Below the pieces are notes generated by a model that worked only from the letters and a program-made list of their open reading frames with translations, had not been told where the DNA came from and searched no databases. This document shows positions 52,000 to 62,036 of a stretch of DNA of 64,000 nucleotides, piece after piece (the stretch's first letter is position 1; every line of letters starts with the position of its first letter). The position numbers and the translations under genes are program-made. This DNA comes from Gp1-AA122 sp036378535 (GTDB lineage Bacteria > Acidobacteriota > Terriglobia > Terriglobales > Acidobacteriaceae), in contig DASUWH010000029.1 of assembly GCA_036378535.1 (NCBI GenBank), positions 1 through 64,000 of the forward strand, read 5' to 3'.

Positions 52000-52983
52000 T
52001 TGAACATTTTTGTGACCGGCGGGGCAGGCTACGTAGGCAGCGTGGTGTCCGCGGAAGCGCTTCGCTCGGGCCATCACGTTCTCGTCTATGACAACTTGAG
52101 CAGGGGACAGCGGGCCGCGGTACCCGAGGATGCAGAATTCGTACAGGGCGACGTCGACGATCGCGAACTACTGAAGAAGGCGCTGGAGAAATGCAAAGCC
52201 GACGCGGTAATGCACTTCGCAGCGTCGATCGAAGCGGGAGAGTCGATGCAGGTTCCGGAAAAATATTTTCGGAACAATGCCGCGACCGCACTGACCCTGC
52301 TTGAAATTATGCTTCAACTCGGAATCAAGAAGTTCATTTTCTCGTCGACGGCGGCGCTCTATGGCAACCCAATAAACATTCCTATTACGGAAACCGATCC
52401 TCTCTGTCCCACGAATGCTTACGGAGAGTCGAAACTCCTGGTGGAGCGGATGCTGGAATGGCTGCAGCGCATTCACGGATTTCGCTACGCCAGCCTGCGT
52501 TATTTCAACGCTGCCGGAGCTGCGCAGGGCCGCGGCGAGGCTCACAAACCGGAATCGCACCTCATACCCCTGATCCTGAAAGTTGCGCTCGGACAACGCG
52601 ACAGGATCGCTATTTATGGCACCGACTATGCCACTCCGGACGGCACCTGCGTTCGCGATTACATTCACGTCCTGGACCTGGCAGCCGCGCATATGGCGGC
52701 GCTGTCGGCGCTCTCCGAACATGAGCGATTAATCTATAATCTTGGCAACGGGCGGGGCTTCAGCGTTCGGCAGGTGGTGGAGGCGGCGCGCAAAATCACA
52801 GGTCATCGCATTCCGGCGGTGGAGAGCCCGCGACGGCCGGGAGATTCGGCCATCCTGGTGGCCAGTTCCGAAAAGATTCAGAGGGAACTGCACTGGCAGC
52901 CGCGTTACCCAGACTTGGAGCAGATTATCGCCAGCGCATGGCAGTGGCATCGCGAGCATCCACGGGGCTACGACAACATATAA
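52000..52983 (+). CDS. galE: UDP-glucose 4-epimerase-like (extended SDR)
   Basis: About 327 residues from a TTG at 52000, where the Rossmann strand begins directly (N-I-F-V-T-G-G-A-G-Y-V-G); GGGGA lies a short distance upstream. An earlier ATG at 51904 would add 32 residues unlike any GalE start. Motifs: G-G-A-G-Y-V-G-S, catalytic S-S-T-A-A-L-Y-G near residue 120, and N-A-Y-G-E-S-K with the Tyr and Lys of the active site. R-Y-F-N-A-A-G and the G-T-C-V-R-D-Y-I-H-V block are GalE-specific. It interconverts UDP-glucose and UDP-galactose for surface glycan synthesis and galactose use. It stands alone between regulatory and metabolic genes. Confidence 0.88.
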   Translation: MNIFVTGGAGYVGSVVSAEALRSGHHVLVYDNLSRGQRAAVPEDAEFVQGDVDDRELLKKALEKCKADAVMHFAASIEAGESMQVPEKYFRNNAATALTLLEIMLQLGIKKFIFSSTAALYGNPINIPITETDPLCPTNAYGESKLLVERMLEWLQRIHGFRYASLRYFNAAGAAQGRGEAHKPESHLIPLILKVALGQRDRIAIYGTDYATPDGTCVRDYIHVLDLAAAHMAALSALSEHERLIYNLGNGRGFSVRQVVEAARKITGHRIPAVESPRRPGDSAILVASSEKIQRELHWQPRYPDLEQIIASAWQWHREHPRGYDNI

Positions 52984-53260
52984 CACCTGTCGAAACTCCA
53001 AGCGCGACGAGGATGGCACATGTACTTCGTAATTAGAGTTCGGCAATGCGACGGTGTTTTGAAGTAGCGCCGGCAGTTTTATCGAGCTTTCCGCCTATCC
53101 AGCCTTGGCGGACTGCCTTCGCGAGCGGGTGCTGAGAGTGTCAATCTCTGTGATGGCAATCACATCCGGAAGTGAGATACTCTACCGCTTCCATCCCCCT
53201 GAATTGGTCATGATCAACATATAGGGCTGGTAGCCGATCCATATACTGCCGCCAATTCCT

Positions 53261-54088
53261 ATGCTTAAGTTTATGGATGTGCGAAGCTGCTGGAGACTGC
53301 TGATCCGAAGCTGCATTTGTGGGTTCTTGCTGTTCGCTGGCATCGGGAGTGTCGAGGCCACCAGCGTGGTGGTGCACGTAGCCGAGAATCACATCACCAT
53401 AGCGGCGGATGACCTGGCCACTCGGATGTACACGCCGAATCGCGGACCCTACGCTGCCTGCAAAATCGTTCCCCTCGGGAGATCGGCGTTCGCGGTAGCG
53501 GGGAACATCGACTACCGACGAAGCAGTCCCAATGACACTTTGGCGAATTGGGACGCCCGCGCCGATGCGAGAGAAGCCTTTGTGCATCATGCCGGCAACC
53601 TGCACGCAGTGGCGGAAGAGTGGGCAAGCCGTGCAGCGGTTCACTATTCGTCATTTCTCGAGGCCCAAGCGGGGAGAGTGCGCGAATTGGCGGCTGCAAA
53701 TCGGCAACATGTGCTGGTACTGGGCACATTCGCAGGCTGGGATGAGCACAAGGAAGCAATCCTGATTTTCGAGTGGATTTACCTCGATGAAGTCGCGGAT
53801 GTTATCGAGACGCGAAATTTTGTTCTGCCTTCGCGTACCTTGCCTTACACCACGAATGCGATGACCCAGGAACTGATCGAAGGCAACTCCTCTCGGAGCA
53901 CGCGGGTGTTCTTGAACTGGCAACTTGCGTCGGAGAACCTTCCTTCTCCAGAACGGGGCTGGCGCTGGTTAGAATTCCTCATTCAGACGACCAGCGCCTA
54001 CGATCGCACGGTGGGACGCGAAGTGAACGTACTGGACCTCACTCCTAACGAGAATGCGAACTGGTTACAGAACCACAGTTGCCGCTAG
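53261..54088 (+). CDS. Secreted proteasome-like Ntn-hydrolase candidate
   Basis: 275 residues. A hydrophobic signal segment ends G-S-V-E-A, a good signal peptidase site, which would leave Thr34 as the new N-terminus. From that Thr the sequence T-S-V-V-V-H-V-A-E-N-H-I-T-I-A-A-D-D-L-A places an Asp exactly at position 17, and A-C-K-I-V-P-L-G-R-S-A-F-A-V-A-G puts a Lys at position 35; proteasome beta subunits and HslV have Thr1, Asp17 and Lys33 in matching contexts. I therefore read it as a secreted Ntn-hydrolase of the proteasome type, activated by signal-peptide removal. The remainder (residues 90-275) is helical and unassigned. No partner gene is evident. The family assignment is motif-based only. 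Confidence 0.6.
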   Translation: MLKFMDVRSCWRLLIRSCICGFLLFAGIGSVEATSVVVHVAENHITIAADDLATRMYTPNRGPYAACKIVPLGRSAFAVAGNIDYRRSSPNDTLANWDARADAREAFVHHAGNLHAVAEEWASRAAVHYSSFLEAQAGRVRELAAANRQHVLVLGTFAGWDEHKEAILIFEWIYLDEVADVIETRNFVLPSRTLPYTTNAMTQELIEGNSSRSTRVFLNWQLASENLPSPERGWRWLEFLIQTTSAYDRTVGREVNVLDLTPNENANWLQNHSCR

Positions 54089-54134
54089 CCTGCGCTGGTG
54101 ATTTTTGCTCGCCTATAGTTCCAACTGCTCTCAA

Positions 54135-55421
54135 TTACTCAATGCGCAGGAGCAGGACTGGTTCGACCATGAAATCGAAGGCGTTGATCGTATCCAGGGC
54201 ACGGCGGATGGTGGGTTCAGATACAGGTTGCACGGTAATGACGAACGAGAGCCGGTCTTTGGGCATGTGCGGTTCTTGCTCCAGCGATTCGATATTAATG
54301 TTTTCGTCGGCGATCACCTCGGCGACGCGCGCGACAATGCCACGCTGATCTTTGACCGTGAGGCGCAGATACCAGCCGACGGGGCGCGGGTTGGAGCAAA
54401 TCTGCAATTCGTTCGAGTCCATAAACCCGGAAACCTGTTTCGCGCGTAATTGGCCTGCGGCTAAGTCCCGGGCAATTTCGACCAGGTCGGAAACCACAGC
54501 CGCACCCGTAGCTTCGCCACCGGCGCCGCGCCCATAGAACATTTGGGTACCAAGCTTGTCACCGACGAGAAAGACCGCATTGTTTACATCTTCGACCTTC
54601 GCCAGCAGCGAACGCCGTGTCACCAGCCAGGGCCGAACCGAAACTTCAAGGCCTTTATCGGTTTGCTCGGCGGAACCGACGAGGCGGATGGTGCTGTCCA
54701 AGCGGGCGGCGGAGTGAATGTCGATAGCTCGAATCTGGCGAATGCCGAAAGTAGGAATCTGGCCTACGCGCAATTCTCCGCCGAAAGCCATGCGCGCCAG
54801 GATGCAGAGCTTGTCGCGCGCATCCAGACCGTCTATATCGAAGGTGGGATCGGCCTCTGCGTAGCCGGCTTTTTGCGCCTCATTGAGAGCATCGCTGAAC
54901 TCAATTCCACGGTTTTCCATCTGCGTGAGGATATAATTCGCCGTTCCGTTGAGAATTCCATGCACGGCCCGCAGGCGGTCGCCGGCAGTCGATTCATGAA
55001 TGACTCGAAGAATGGGAATCCCTCCGGCCACGCTGGCCTCGAATCCGATCGGCAGATTACGGGAGGCCGCCAAAGCGAAGAGCTCGTCACCATGCTGAGC
55101 GATCAAGTTCTTGTTTGCGGTCACAATGGGCTTGCCCTGGTTGAGGGTAGCGACCACGAGCTGGCGGGCGTCGTCAATGCCGCCCATGGTCTCGACGACT
55201 ACATCGACATCTTCGGCAGCTACCATTTGCTTCCAGCTCGATAGGGAACGGGCTCCGGGAGGAACATCCTCCGGCTTTACGCGCGACCGTCGGCAAATGG
55301 CGGTGATTTCCAGATAGACGCCACTCCGCCGTGCGATGAGGCTGGCGTGCTTTGCGATGATCTCAGCGGTTGCGCGGCCGACGGTGCCATAGCCGACTAC
55401 GCCTACCCGTACTCTTTTCAT
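54135..55421 (-). CDS. hom: Homoserine dehydrogenase
   Basis: 428 residues. NAD(P)-binding V-G-V-V-G-Y-G-T-V-G-R near the start; V-V-E-T-M-G-G, G-K-P-I-V-T-A-N-K-N-L and A-S-V-A-G-G-I-P-I form the catalytic core; G-I-L-N-G-T-A-N-Y-I-L and E-A-D-P-T-F-D-I-D-G-L-D-A are diagnostic. The C-terminal 80 residues are an ACT domain (V-K-D-Q-R-G-I-V-A-R-V-A), giving feedback control, usually by threonine. It converts aspartate semialdehyde to homoserine on the way to Thr and Met. It follows aspartokinase by 24 bases on the same strand, so the two form an operon. Threonine from this route is a substrate of the neighbouring NRPS, though the link is probably incidental. Confidence 0.95.
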   Translation of the reverse strand: MKRVRVGVVGYGTVGRATAEIIAKHASLIARRSGVYLEITAICRRSRVKPEDVPPGARSLSSWKQMVAAEDVDVVVETMGGIDDARQLVVATLNQGKPIVTANKNLIAQHGDELFALAASRNLPIGFEASVAGGIPILRVIHESTAGDRLRAVHGILNGTANYILTQMENRGIEFSDALNEAQKAGYAEADPTFDIDGLDARDKLCILARMAFGGELRVGQIPTFGIRQIRAIDIHSAARLDSTIRLVGSAEQTDKGLEVSVRPWLVTRRSLLAKVEDVNNAVFLVGDKLGTQMFYGRGAGGEATGAAVVSDLVEIARDLAAGQLRAKQVSGFMDSNELQICSNPRPVGWYLRLTVKDQRGIVARVAEVIADENINIESLEQEPHMPKDRLSFVITVQPVSEPTIRRALDTINAFDFMVEPVLLLRIE

Positions 55422-55445
55422 GGGGTCTCTGAAACCGTTGCTATG

Positions 55446-56888
55446 TTACTGAAACCGGCCTGCAGATTGCGCTTCCATTCTTTTGGCCGCGGCGCCCAGA
55501 AATTCCTGGTGTACAGCGTTTAGTACTTCGTTGGCGCGGGCAGCGTCGACGGCGAAGCAGATATTCAATTCGCTGGCCCCCTGCGCCACGGCTATGACGC
55601 TAACGTTGGTGCGCGCCACCGCGGAAAAAAGGCGTCCCAAAATACCACAGGTGCCTTTCATGCCGGATCCCAGCACGGCAATCACCGCTACGTTTCTATG
55701 GATGGAAACCGGATTCAACACACCGTGCTTTAATTCCGTGCGAAACAGCTTTTGGATAGTGCGCATAACATGCTCCGTGTCAGCTTCCCGCAGGACCAGG
55801 CCGAGGGAATTCTCGGAAGAAGATTGCGTGGAGAAGAGCACATCTACGTGCTCATGACCGAGGCGCAGAAAGAGCCTGCCGAAGATCTCTGCGAAATGAG
55901 TATCGCGACGCGTGGTGAGGGTGACAAGGCAGGCTTGGGTTACGGCAGTTACCGCTTTGACGGGGCAGTCGCTGGGTGGAAGCTTCTCCTGGATCTTCGT
56001 TCCCGGCGTATCCGGCCGGAATGAGTTTTTGATCCAAACTGGGATAGCCCGTTCCATGGCGGGGCGAATCGCTTTCCGATGTATTACTTTGGCATCGTAA
56101 TAGGAGAGTTCCACCGCCTCGGCAAATGTCATTTGGGGCAGGGTGACGGCCTCGGGCGAGATGCGAGGGTCGGCCGTAAGCACACCGTCAACGTCGGTCC
56201 AGATCCAGACTTCGTCGGCATTCAGGGCTGCTCCGAGAATGGTCGCCGAGTAGTCCGAGCCGCCACGGCCCAGGGTGGTTATCTGGCCCGCTGCGCTGGC
56301 TCCGCTGTACCCCATGACCACAGGAATTCGTTTTGCCTGCAGCAGTGGAATAAGAACCTGGGCGCACTGCTGGCGGGTGGAATCCATGTCGGGATTAGCA
56401 TCACCGAACTTGTCATCCGTGATCAGGACGCGAGCTGAGTCCACGAATTCACTCTGCGCACCTAACTGGCTCAAGCAAGCGCTGAATAAGCAGGCCGAAA
56501 TCCGCTCTCCGAGAGGAAGTGCCATGTCCATGACCTGCGGGGTCGCGGAGCCGAGCAATAAAACGGCTGAGGAAAATTCGCGTAACCGCGTCAAGCAGGT
56601 TTTAACCTGCTCGCCTACTCCTTGGGGAGCCGCACCTTCAAATAGCTCATGCATTACTTGATGGTGGCGTTCAGTCAATTGGCGAAATGCTTCCTCAGTC
56701 TGTGGCGCTTGGCCGGCACGGGCGGCATTCAGGACCTCCACGATCTTGTCAGTAACTTTCGAGAGAGCGGACACCACCACCACGATCTTGTCCTGGCGCG
56801 CATGTTGTTCGACGATCCGTGCTGCCTGGCGAATGCGTTCGGCGCTGCCGACCGAGGTACCCCCAAATTTCATCACAATAAGGCTCAT
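55446..56888 (-). CDS. lysC: Aspartokinase (monofunctional)
   Basis: 480 residues. N-terminal V-M-K-F-G-G-T-S-V-G, then A-Q-S-E-F-V-D-S, G-R-G-G-S-D-Y-S-A-T-I-L-G near residue 210 and W-T-D-V-D-G-V-L-T-A-D-P-R are the aspartate kinase catalytic blocks. Two C-terminal ACT domains follow (about 310-390 and 395-470), so end-product inhibition is expected. It phosphorylates aspartate, the first step to Lys, Thr, Met and Ile. First gene of a two-gene operon with homoserine dehydrogenase; the two are separate polypeptides, unlike the fused ThrA of enterobacteria. The symbol is by function; which pathway product controls it is not visible. Confidence 0.95.
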   Translation of the reverse strand: MSLIVMKFGGTSVGSAERIRQAARIVEQHARQDKIVVVVSALSKVTDKIVEVLNAARAGQAPQTEEAFRQLTERHHQVMHELFEGAAPQGVGEQVKTCLTRLREFSSAVLLLGSATPQVMDMALPLGERISACLFSACLSQLGAQSEFVDSARVLITDDKFGDANPDMDSTRQQCAQVLIPLLQAKRIPVVMGYSGASAAGQITTLGRGGSDYSATILGAALNADEVWIWTDVDGVLTADPRISPEAVTLPQMTFAEAVELSYYDAKVIHRKAIRPAMERAIPVWIKNSFRPDTPGTKIQEKLPPSDCPVKAVTAVTQACLVTLTTRRDTHFAEIFGRLFLRLGHEHVDVLFSTQSSSENSLGLVLREADTEHVMRTIQKLFRTELKHGVLNPVSIHRNVAVIAVLGSGMKGTCGILGRLFSAVARTNVSVIAVAQGASELNICFAVDAARANEVLNAVHQEFLGAAAKRMEAQSAGRFQ

Positions 56889-57091
56889 GCGTGAATGACC
56901 TTCCGCGCCAAATAAGCTTCGTCTTGCAGTGTCATTAAGTGTATCGCGTTCGTTCGCCGGACTTCAGCAACGCGGGGGTTCGGGCGGAATCTTAGCGGAG
57001 TCCGGAACAAGAAATTGCGTCGCGAGTCGAATCTACCGAATTCGATATGGACTGGCCCCAAGGCCATTCAGCATTCGGGGCATGGGCCCGG

Positions 57092-57274
57092 ATTTGGAAC
57101 AACGACGTTGTCCTCCGGAATTCGCAGATCCTGACGGACATCACGCACAAACGGCTTCCAGCGGTTAGTTGGGTGATCCCTAGCGGACAAGCGCCAGGCC
57201 AAACTGGCGCGAACGACGGTAGTGGTCCGTCGAGAGCCCGTGCGATAGCTGACTGGTTAGAGAATTATCAATTA
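57092..57274 (+). pseudogene. Phosphoesterase gene fragment
   Basis: About 60 codons resembling the middle of a PF04185 phosphoesterase: Q-I-L-T-D-I-T, then R-L-P-A-V-S-W-V-I-P-S-G-Q, and a G-A-N-D-G-S-G-P-S block that normally precedes the metal-binding W-D-D-W-G-G. That motif is missing, and no start region or N-terminal E-N-R-S-F-D is found. The fragment runs into the 3' end of the opposite-strand phosphoesterase. It looks like a remnant of another family copy. Confidence 0.55.
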
Positions 57275-59098
57275 GTCATCATCGCCGTCATCGCTTTGTT
57301 TTACTCCATCCATTACAGGGCTCTTGGTTTGGCGGACAAATGGCTGTGGCTTCAGGACCTTGGCTGGGGCGCCCGACGCGGTGGTGAGCAAATCACTGAG
57401 ATCGTTGACTGCCGCGTTGCAATCCGTCAGCAGGCATGGCATCTGGAAGATATTCTCGATGGTCTTGTTGATGGAGTCGAAGCTGTAGAGCTGATGTCCG
57501 ATATAGCCGGTCTTGGCGAAGGGCGAGATGACCAACAATGGCACTCGGATGCCGTAGCCGAAGAAGTCGACATTTGGTGGCGGGACGTGGTCGTAGAATC
57601 CGCCCCAGTCGTCCCAGGTAAGGATGATCAAAGTCGACGCCCAGTAGGAAGAATTCATTACGCAGTTGACCTGCTGCACGGTCCAGCTCTCTCCGTTGGG
57701 AATCGAGCCGTTCGGGTGCTCGCTAACCGACGCTGGCGGGGTGAGCCAGGAGACCTGCGGTAAATTTCCGTTGGCCGTGTCGGAACAGAAGTTGGCCACC
57801 GGGACGTCTTTAGAGCGATCGGGACCGCTCCAAAGATTCTGATAGTAGCTGCCAAAATTCCACTGGTATCCCCCCTGGGATGGCTGCGGCGAGTAAATCC
57901 GCCAGCTGACAGCGGCATTGTCCAGAACATCGCCCATCGTAGTGAGGGTGAAACAGGGAGGCTGGGAGTATTGCTTTTGAGTGGCAGGGTCGATGGAAAG
58001 CACCGTAGCCCCCACTGCAGCAGCATCGCAGCCCCAACCGTATAAGCCAACATTTGGGATGTTACCCGGATTTCCGATGGCATAGTTGGAGTTTTCGGAG
58101 AAAAGATAAGCGTGCGTCGGGAAGCTCGGGCCTTTCTGCTGCGCGAACATATTGTCGGCGAGAGCGTAGGTCTGCGCGTACGACCAGTAGTTGGGAATCA
58201 AGGAAGATGATGCCTGCACATAGGCCTGCAGGCTGCTGCAGGATTTATCGAAGCCATTCATCAGTCCACCGTTGATGTCAGTCTTCGCGGACGACCAGTT
58301 GTGTCCGCAGTCGGTTGGATTGGCTGACATAGGTGCGAGCGGAACCGCACTACCGGTGGAGGTTTGACCGCTGGTGGCTCCGTTTGCTCCCGGGAATTGG
58401 CCGAAGTAATTATCGAAGGAGTGATTCTCCTTGAAGATAATCACGACGTGCTGAATAGAACCGCTCCCAAGAACCGCGAACGGGAGCGAGTTAGATGCCC
58501 CCCCACCGGGAGCAGGATTGGTTGCGGTCACGGGAAATACGCCGGGAGTGGTTAGATCGCTGGCCAGAATCGCGGCCACCAATTGCGTGCTGCTGATGTA
58601 GGTCGTTGGGCGATTCATCCCGTTGAATTGCGCAGTGGCGCCGTTTACGAAATTCGAGCCATTGACGGTCAGCGGGAAAGCGGCGCTGTTCACAGGCTTG
58701 CTCGTCGGCGAAAGCGACGTGAGTGTCGGGACCGGGTTGGTGACAGTAAACGGGAGTGAGTTAGAGGTGCCGCCGCCGGGACTCGGATTCGTCACGGTTA
58801 CAGCAAAAATACCTCCGATAGCGACATCACTGGCCAGGATAGAAGCGGTGACCTGCGTGCTGCTGATATAAGTGGTGGTACGAGTCCTTCCTGCGAATTG
58901 CACGAACGCTCCGTTTACGAAATTAGTTCCGTTTACCGTGAGAGTGAATGCTGGGCTGCCGACAACCTTGCTCGAAGGTGAAAGCGACGTAATCGTGGGG
59001 ATGGGATTGCGCGTTGCCTGTGCGGATCCGACGAATCCTAGAATAACTATGACCGAAAGACTTATCGCAAGAGCTTGCCAGGAGCCGTGTTTGGACAT
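57272..59098 (-). CDS. Secreted phosphoesterase with two IPT/TIG repeats
   Basis: 608 residues. Signal peptide ending S-A-Q-A; two tandem IPT/TIG repeats (about 30-115 and 118-205), each with S-L-S-P-x-S-K, L-T-V-N-G, F-V-N-G-A and a G-G-x-S-N-S-L-P-F end; then a PF04185 phosphoesterase domain: K-E-N-H-S-F-D-N-Y-F-G near 222, G-P-S-F-P-T-H-A-Y, T-W-D-D-W-G-G-F-Y-D-H-V and S-P-F-A-K-T-G-Y-I-G-H. In the nucleophile motif Asn is replaced by Thr compared with the two left-hand paralogues (S-F-P-N-H-L-Y). Acidic tail D-D-G-D-D-D. IPT repeats usually bind carbohydrate or aid surface display. It is the third family member in the window and flanks the NRPS region on the other side. Confidence 0.88.
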   Translation of the reverse strand: MSKHGSWQALAISLSVIVILGFVGSAQATRNPIPTITSLSPSSKVVGSPAFTLTVNGTNFVNGAFVQFAGRTRTTTYISSTQVTASILASDVAIGGIFAVTVTNPSPGGGTSNSLPFTVTNPVPTLTSLSPTSKPVNSAAFPLTVNGSNFVNGATAQFNGMNRPTTYISSTQLVAAILASDLTTPGVFPVTATNPAPGGGASNSLPFAVLGSGSIQHVVIIFKENHSFDNYFGQFPGANGATSGQTSTGSAVPLAPMSANPTDCGHNWSSAKTDINGGLMNGFDKSCSSLQAYVQASSSLIPNYWSYAQTYALADNMFAQQKGPSFPTHAYLFSENSNYAIGNPGNIPNVGLYGWGCDAAAVGATVLSIDPATQKQYSQPPCFTLTTMGDVLDNAAVSWRIYSPQPSQGGYQWNFGSYYQNLWSGPDRSKDVPVANFCSDTANGNLPQVSWLTPPASVSEHPNGSIPNGESWTVQQVNCVMNSSYWASTLIILTWDDWGGFYDHVPPPNVDFFGYGIRVPLLVISPFAKTGYIGHQLYSFDSINKTIENIFQMPCLLTDCNAAVNDLSDLLTTASGAPAKVLKPQPFVRQTKSPVMDGVKQSDDGDDD

Positions 59099-59287
59099 GT
59101 ATCTCTCTCCTCGGGGCCGGGACAGAAACTCTGGGGGAGGAAATCTACCACTTTTTCGAGGAAAGACAAAAATCTAAAATTTCGGACGTAGACAGGGCCA
59201 GAATGGTGGGTTAAGGGCGTACCGTTAGCGAGCAATTCCGCATCGCAGCTTACGGCCAGACTGTTGGCGCTATTAACTTTAGCATTC

Positions 59288-60697
<1,410 letters not shown>

Positions 60698-60811
60698 AGT
60701 TCGCTCCTGATGGGTGCGGTTTGAAGGCAACTCGAAATTATAGCGCTGGAGGCAGGTGGAACCGTGAGATGTGCGCTAGGCCCGAGCACGACCCTGAGCC
60801 AGGCAGCAATG

Positions 60812-61852
60812 TTACTTCTCTGCGGTCACGACCGTGAAAAAGTTGGGAATCAGTTCATTGTGGTCGGTGGCGGAGAAGCCGACGTTCCGCAACATTTTGT
60901 CGAGCTCGGAAAAGGTGTATGCGTCGCCACTCGGGGTGGTCACGAGCAGGACCAAGCTAAAGGCTGCGGGGCGGGGCGGGGATACGCGGTCTTCGTTGGG
61001 TACGAACTGGAGAATGACCACGCGGCCACCCGGCTTGAGGGCAGCATGAACTTTGCGTAACAACTTTTCCGCCGTGGACGGGTCAAAATGGTGAATGAAG
61101 TTAGGCAGCAGAGCGACGTCGTAGCCCTCGCCGAAATTGACTTCCAATGCGCTTCCTGGAATCAAGTGCACCCGGTCGCGAAGGCCGGCTTTCTCTGCGT
61201 TTTCTTCCGCTACCTGCAGAACATTTGGCCAGTCGACAAGCCAGACTTGAGCCGAGGAATTTTGCCGCGCCACGGCAATTTCATAAAGACCATGTCCGGA
61301 GGCCAAACCCAGAACCTTGGCTTCGCGGCCTTCGCCGGGATAGAGATTCTTCGCCAGTATTTCGGCAGGCATTCTCATGATAGGTGCCATGCTGCGCGCG
61401 AACTCAACCCAGATGGGGTGCTCAGGGGCCAGCGAACCTGCCTGGTCCATCGTGGTGCCACCTTTGCGCACTGCGCCGGCCACGTCTTCCCAGACACTGC
61501 GCGACTGCGGATGCAAAAGGAAGTTGACCGCGCTGCCCATGAAGGCGGGGGAACGGCGATCGAGAAAAGCGGCCGTTTCGCGAGTGGGATGATAGGCGCC
61601 GGAGATCTTGGTAAGAAAGCCTTGCACGACGAAGTAATCACAGAGAATGCGTATGCCACGAGGAGCAGCGTCACACCGTTTCGCGATGGCTTCCACGGTG
61701 TGGTTGCCTTCGGCAATGGCGGTGAACAGGTCGAGCTCCAGTGCGCCTTTCAGCGCCTCTGTCTGCTGAAACGCGTTGAGAGCGGCCAGAATCGGCTCCG
61801 GGGAAGGCGGATTAGCTTGTGCCGCGGAGAAGGGAATTGCAGGTTGTGCCAT
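60812..61852 (-). CDS. SAM-dependent O-methyltransferase-like protein
   Basis: 346 residues. N-terminal helical dimerisation domain (A-L-N-A-F-Q-Q-T-E-A-L, then a winged-helix-like G-I-R-I-L-C-D-Y-F), followed by a Rossmann methyltransferase domain: V-L-G-L-A-S-G-H-G-L-Y-E-I-A near residue 172, D-W-P-N-V, N-F-I-H-H-F and G-G-R-V-V-I-L. The layout matches plant-type and polyketide O-methyltransferases (hydroxyindole OMT-like), though such genes are widespread in Acidobacteriota and also occur outside biosynthetic clusters. The glycine motif is changed from the usual D-V-G-G-G. It lies 11 kb from the NRPS genes with housekeeping genes between, so I do not assign it to the pathway. Confidence 0.8.
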   Translation of the reverse strand: MAQPAIPFSAAQANPPSPEPILAALNAFQQTEALKGALELDLFTAIAEGNHTVEAIAKRCDAAPRGIRILCDYFVVQGFLTKISGAYHPTRETAAFLDRRSPAFMGSAVNFLLHPQSRSVWEDVAGAVRKGGTTMDQAGSLAPEHPIWVEFARSMAPIMRMPAEILAKNLYPGEGREAKVLGLASGHGLYEIAVARQNSSAQVWLVDWPNVLQVAEENAEKAGLRDRVHLIPGSALEVNFGEGYDVALLPNFIHHFDPSTAEKLLRKVHAALKPGGRVVILQFVPNEDRVSPPRPAAFSLVLLVTTPSGDAYTFSELDKMLRNVGFSATDHNELIPNFFTVVTAEK

Positions 61853-62036
61853 CCAGTCACCTCCACTCGGGAAGAGAATCGTCTACGAGAATGAGTCGGC
61901 GCCGTACGTCGAGGCGCGTGTGAGGCACGACACAGAGCTGTGTGACCTGCGAAGGATACCACAGGATGCATGCTAGAATCGCGGAGTTGGGACGCGACTG
62001 CCCGTGCATGTCACTTCTGCGAGCTAGAGAACAGCG

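Noticed and set aside
54135..56888. Aspartokinase and homoserine dehydrogenase as dedicated Thr/Asp supply for the NRPS
   Set aside because: They look like the normal housekeeping copies with ACT regulation and are separated from the cluster by unrelated genes.
57047..57763. Long rightward open frame of 238 codons
   Set aside because: Most of it is antisense to the IPT phosphoesterase; only the first part resembles a real protein and is listed as a phosphoesterase fragment.
60812..61852. O-methyltransferase as a tailoring enzyme of the NRPS pathway
   Set aside because: About 11 kb from the cluster with aspartokinase, homoserine dehydrogenase and fumarase between; such genes are common in this lineage.
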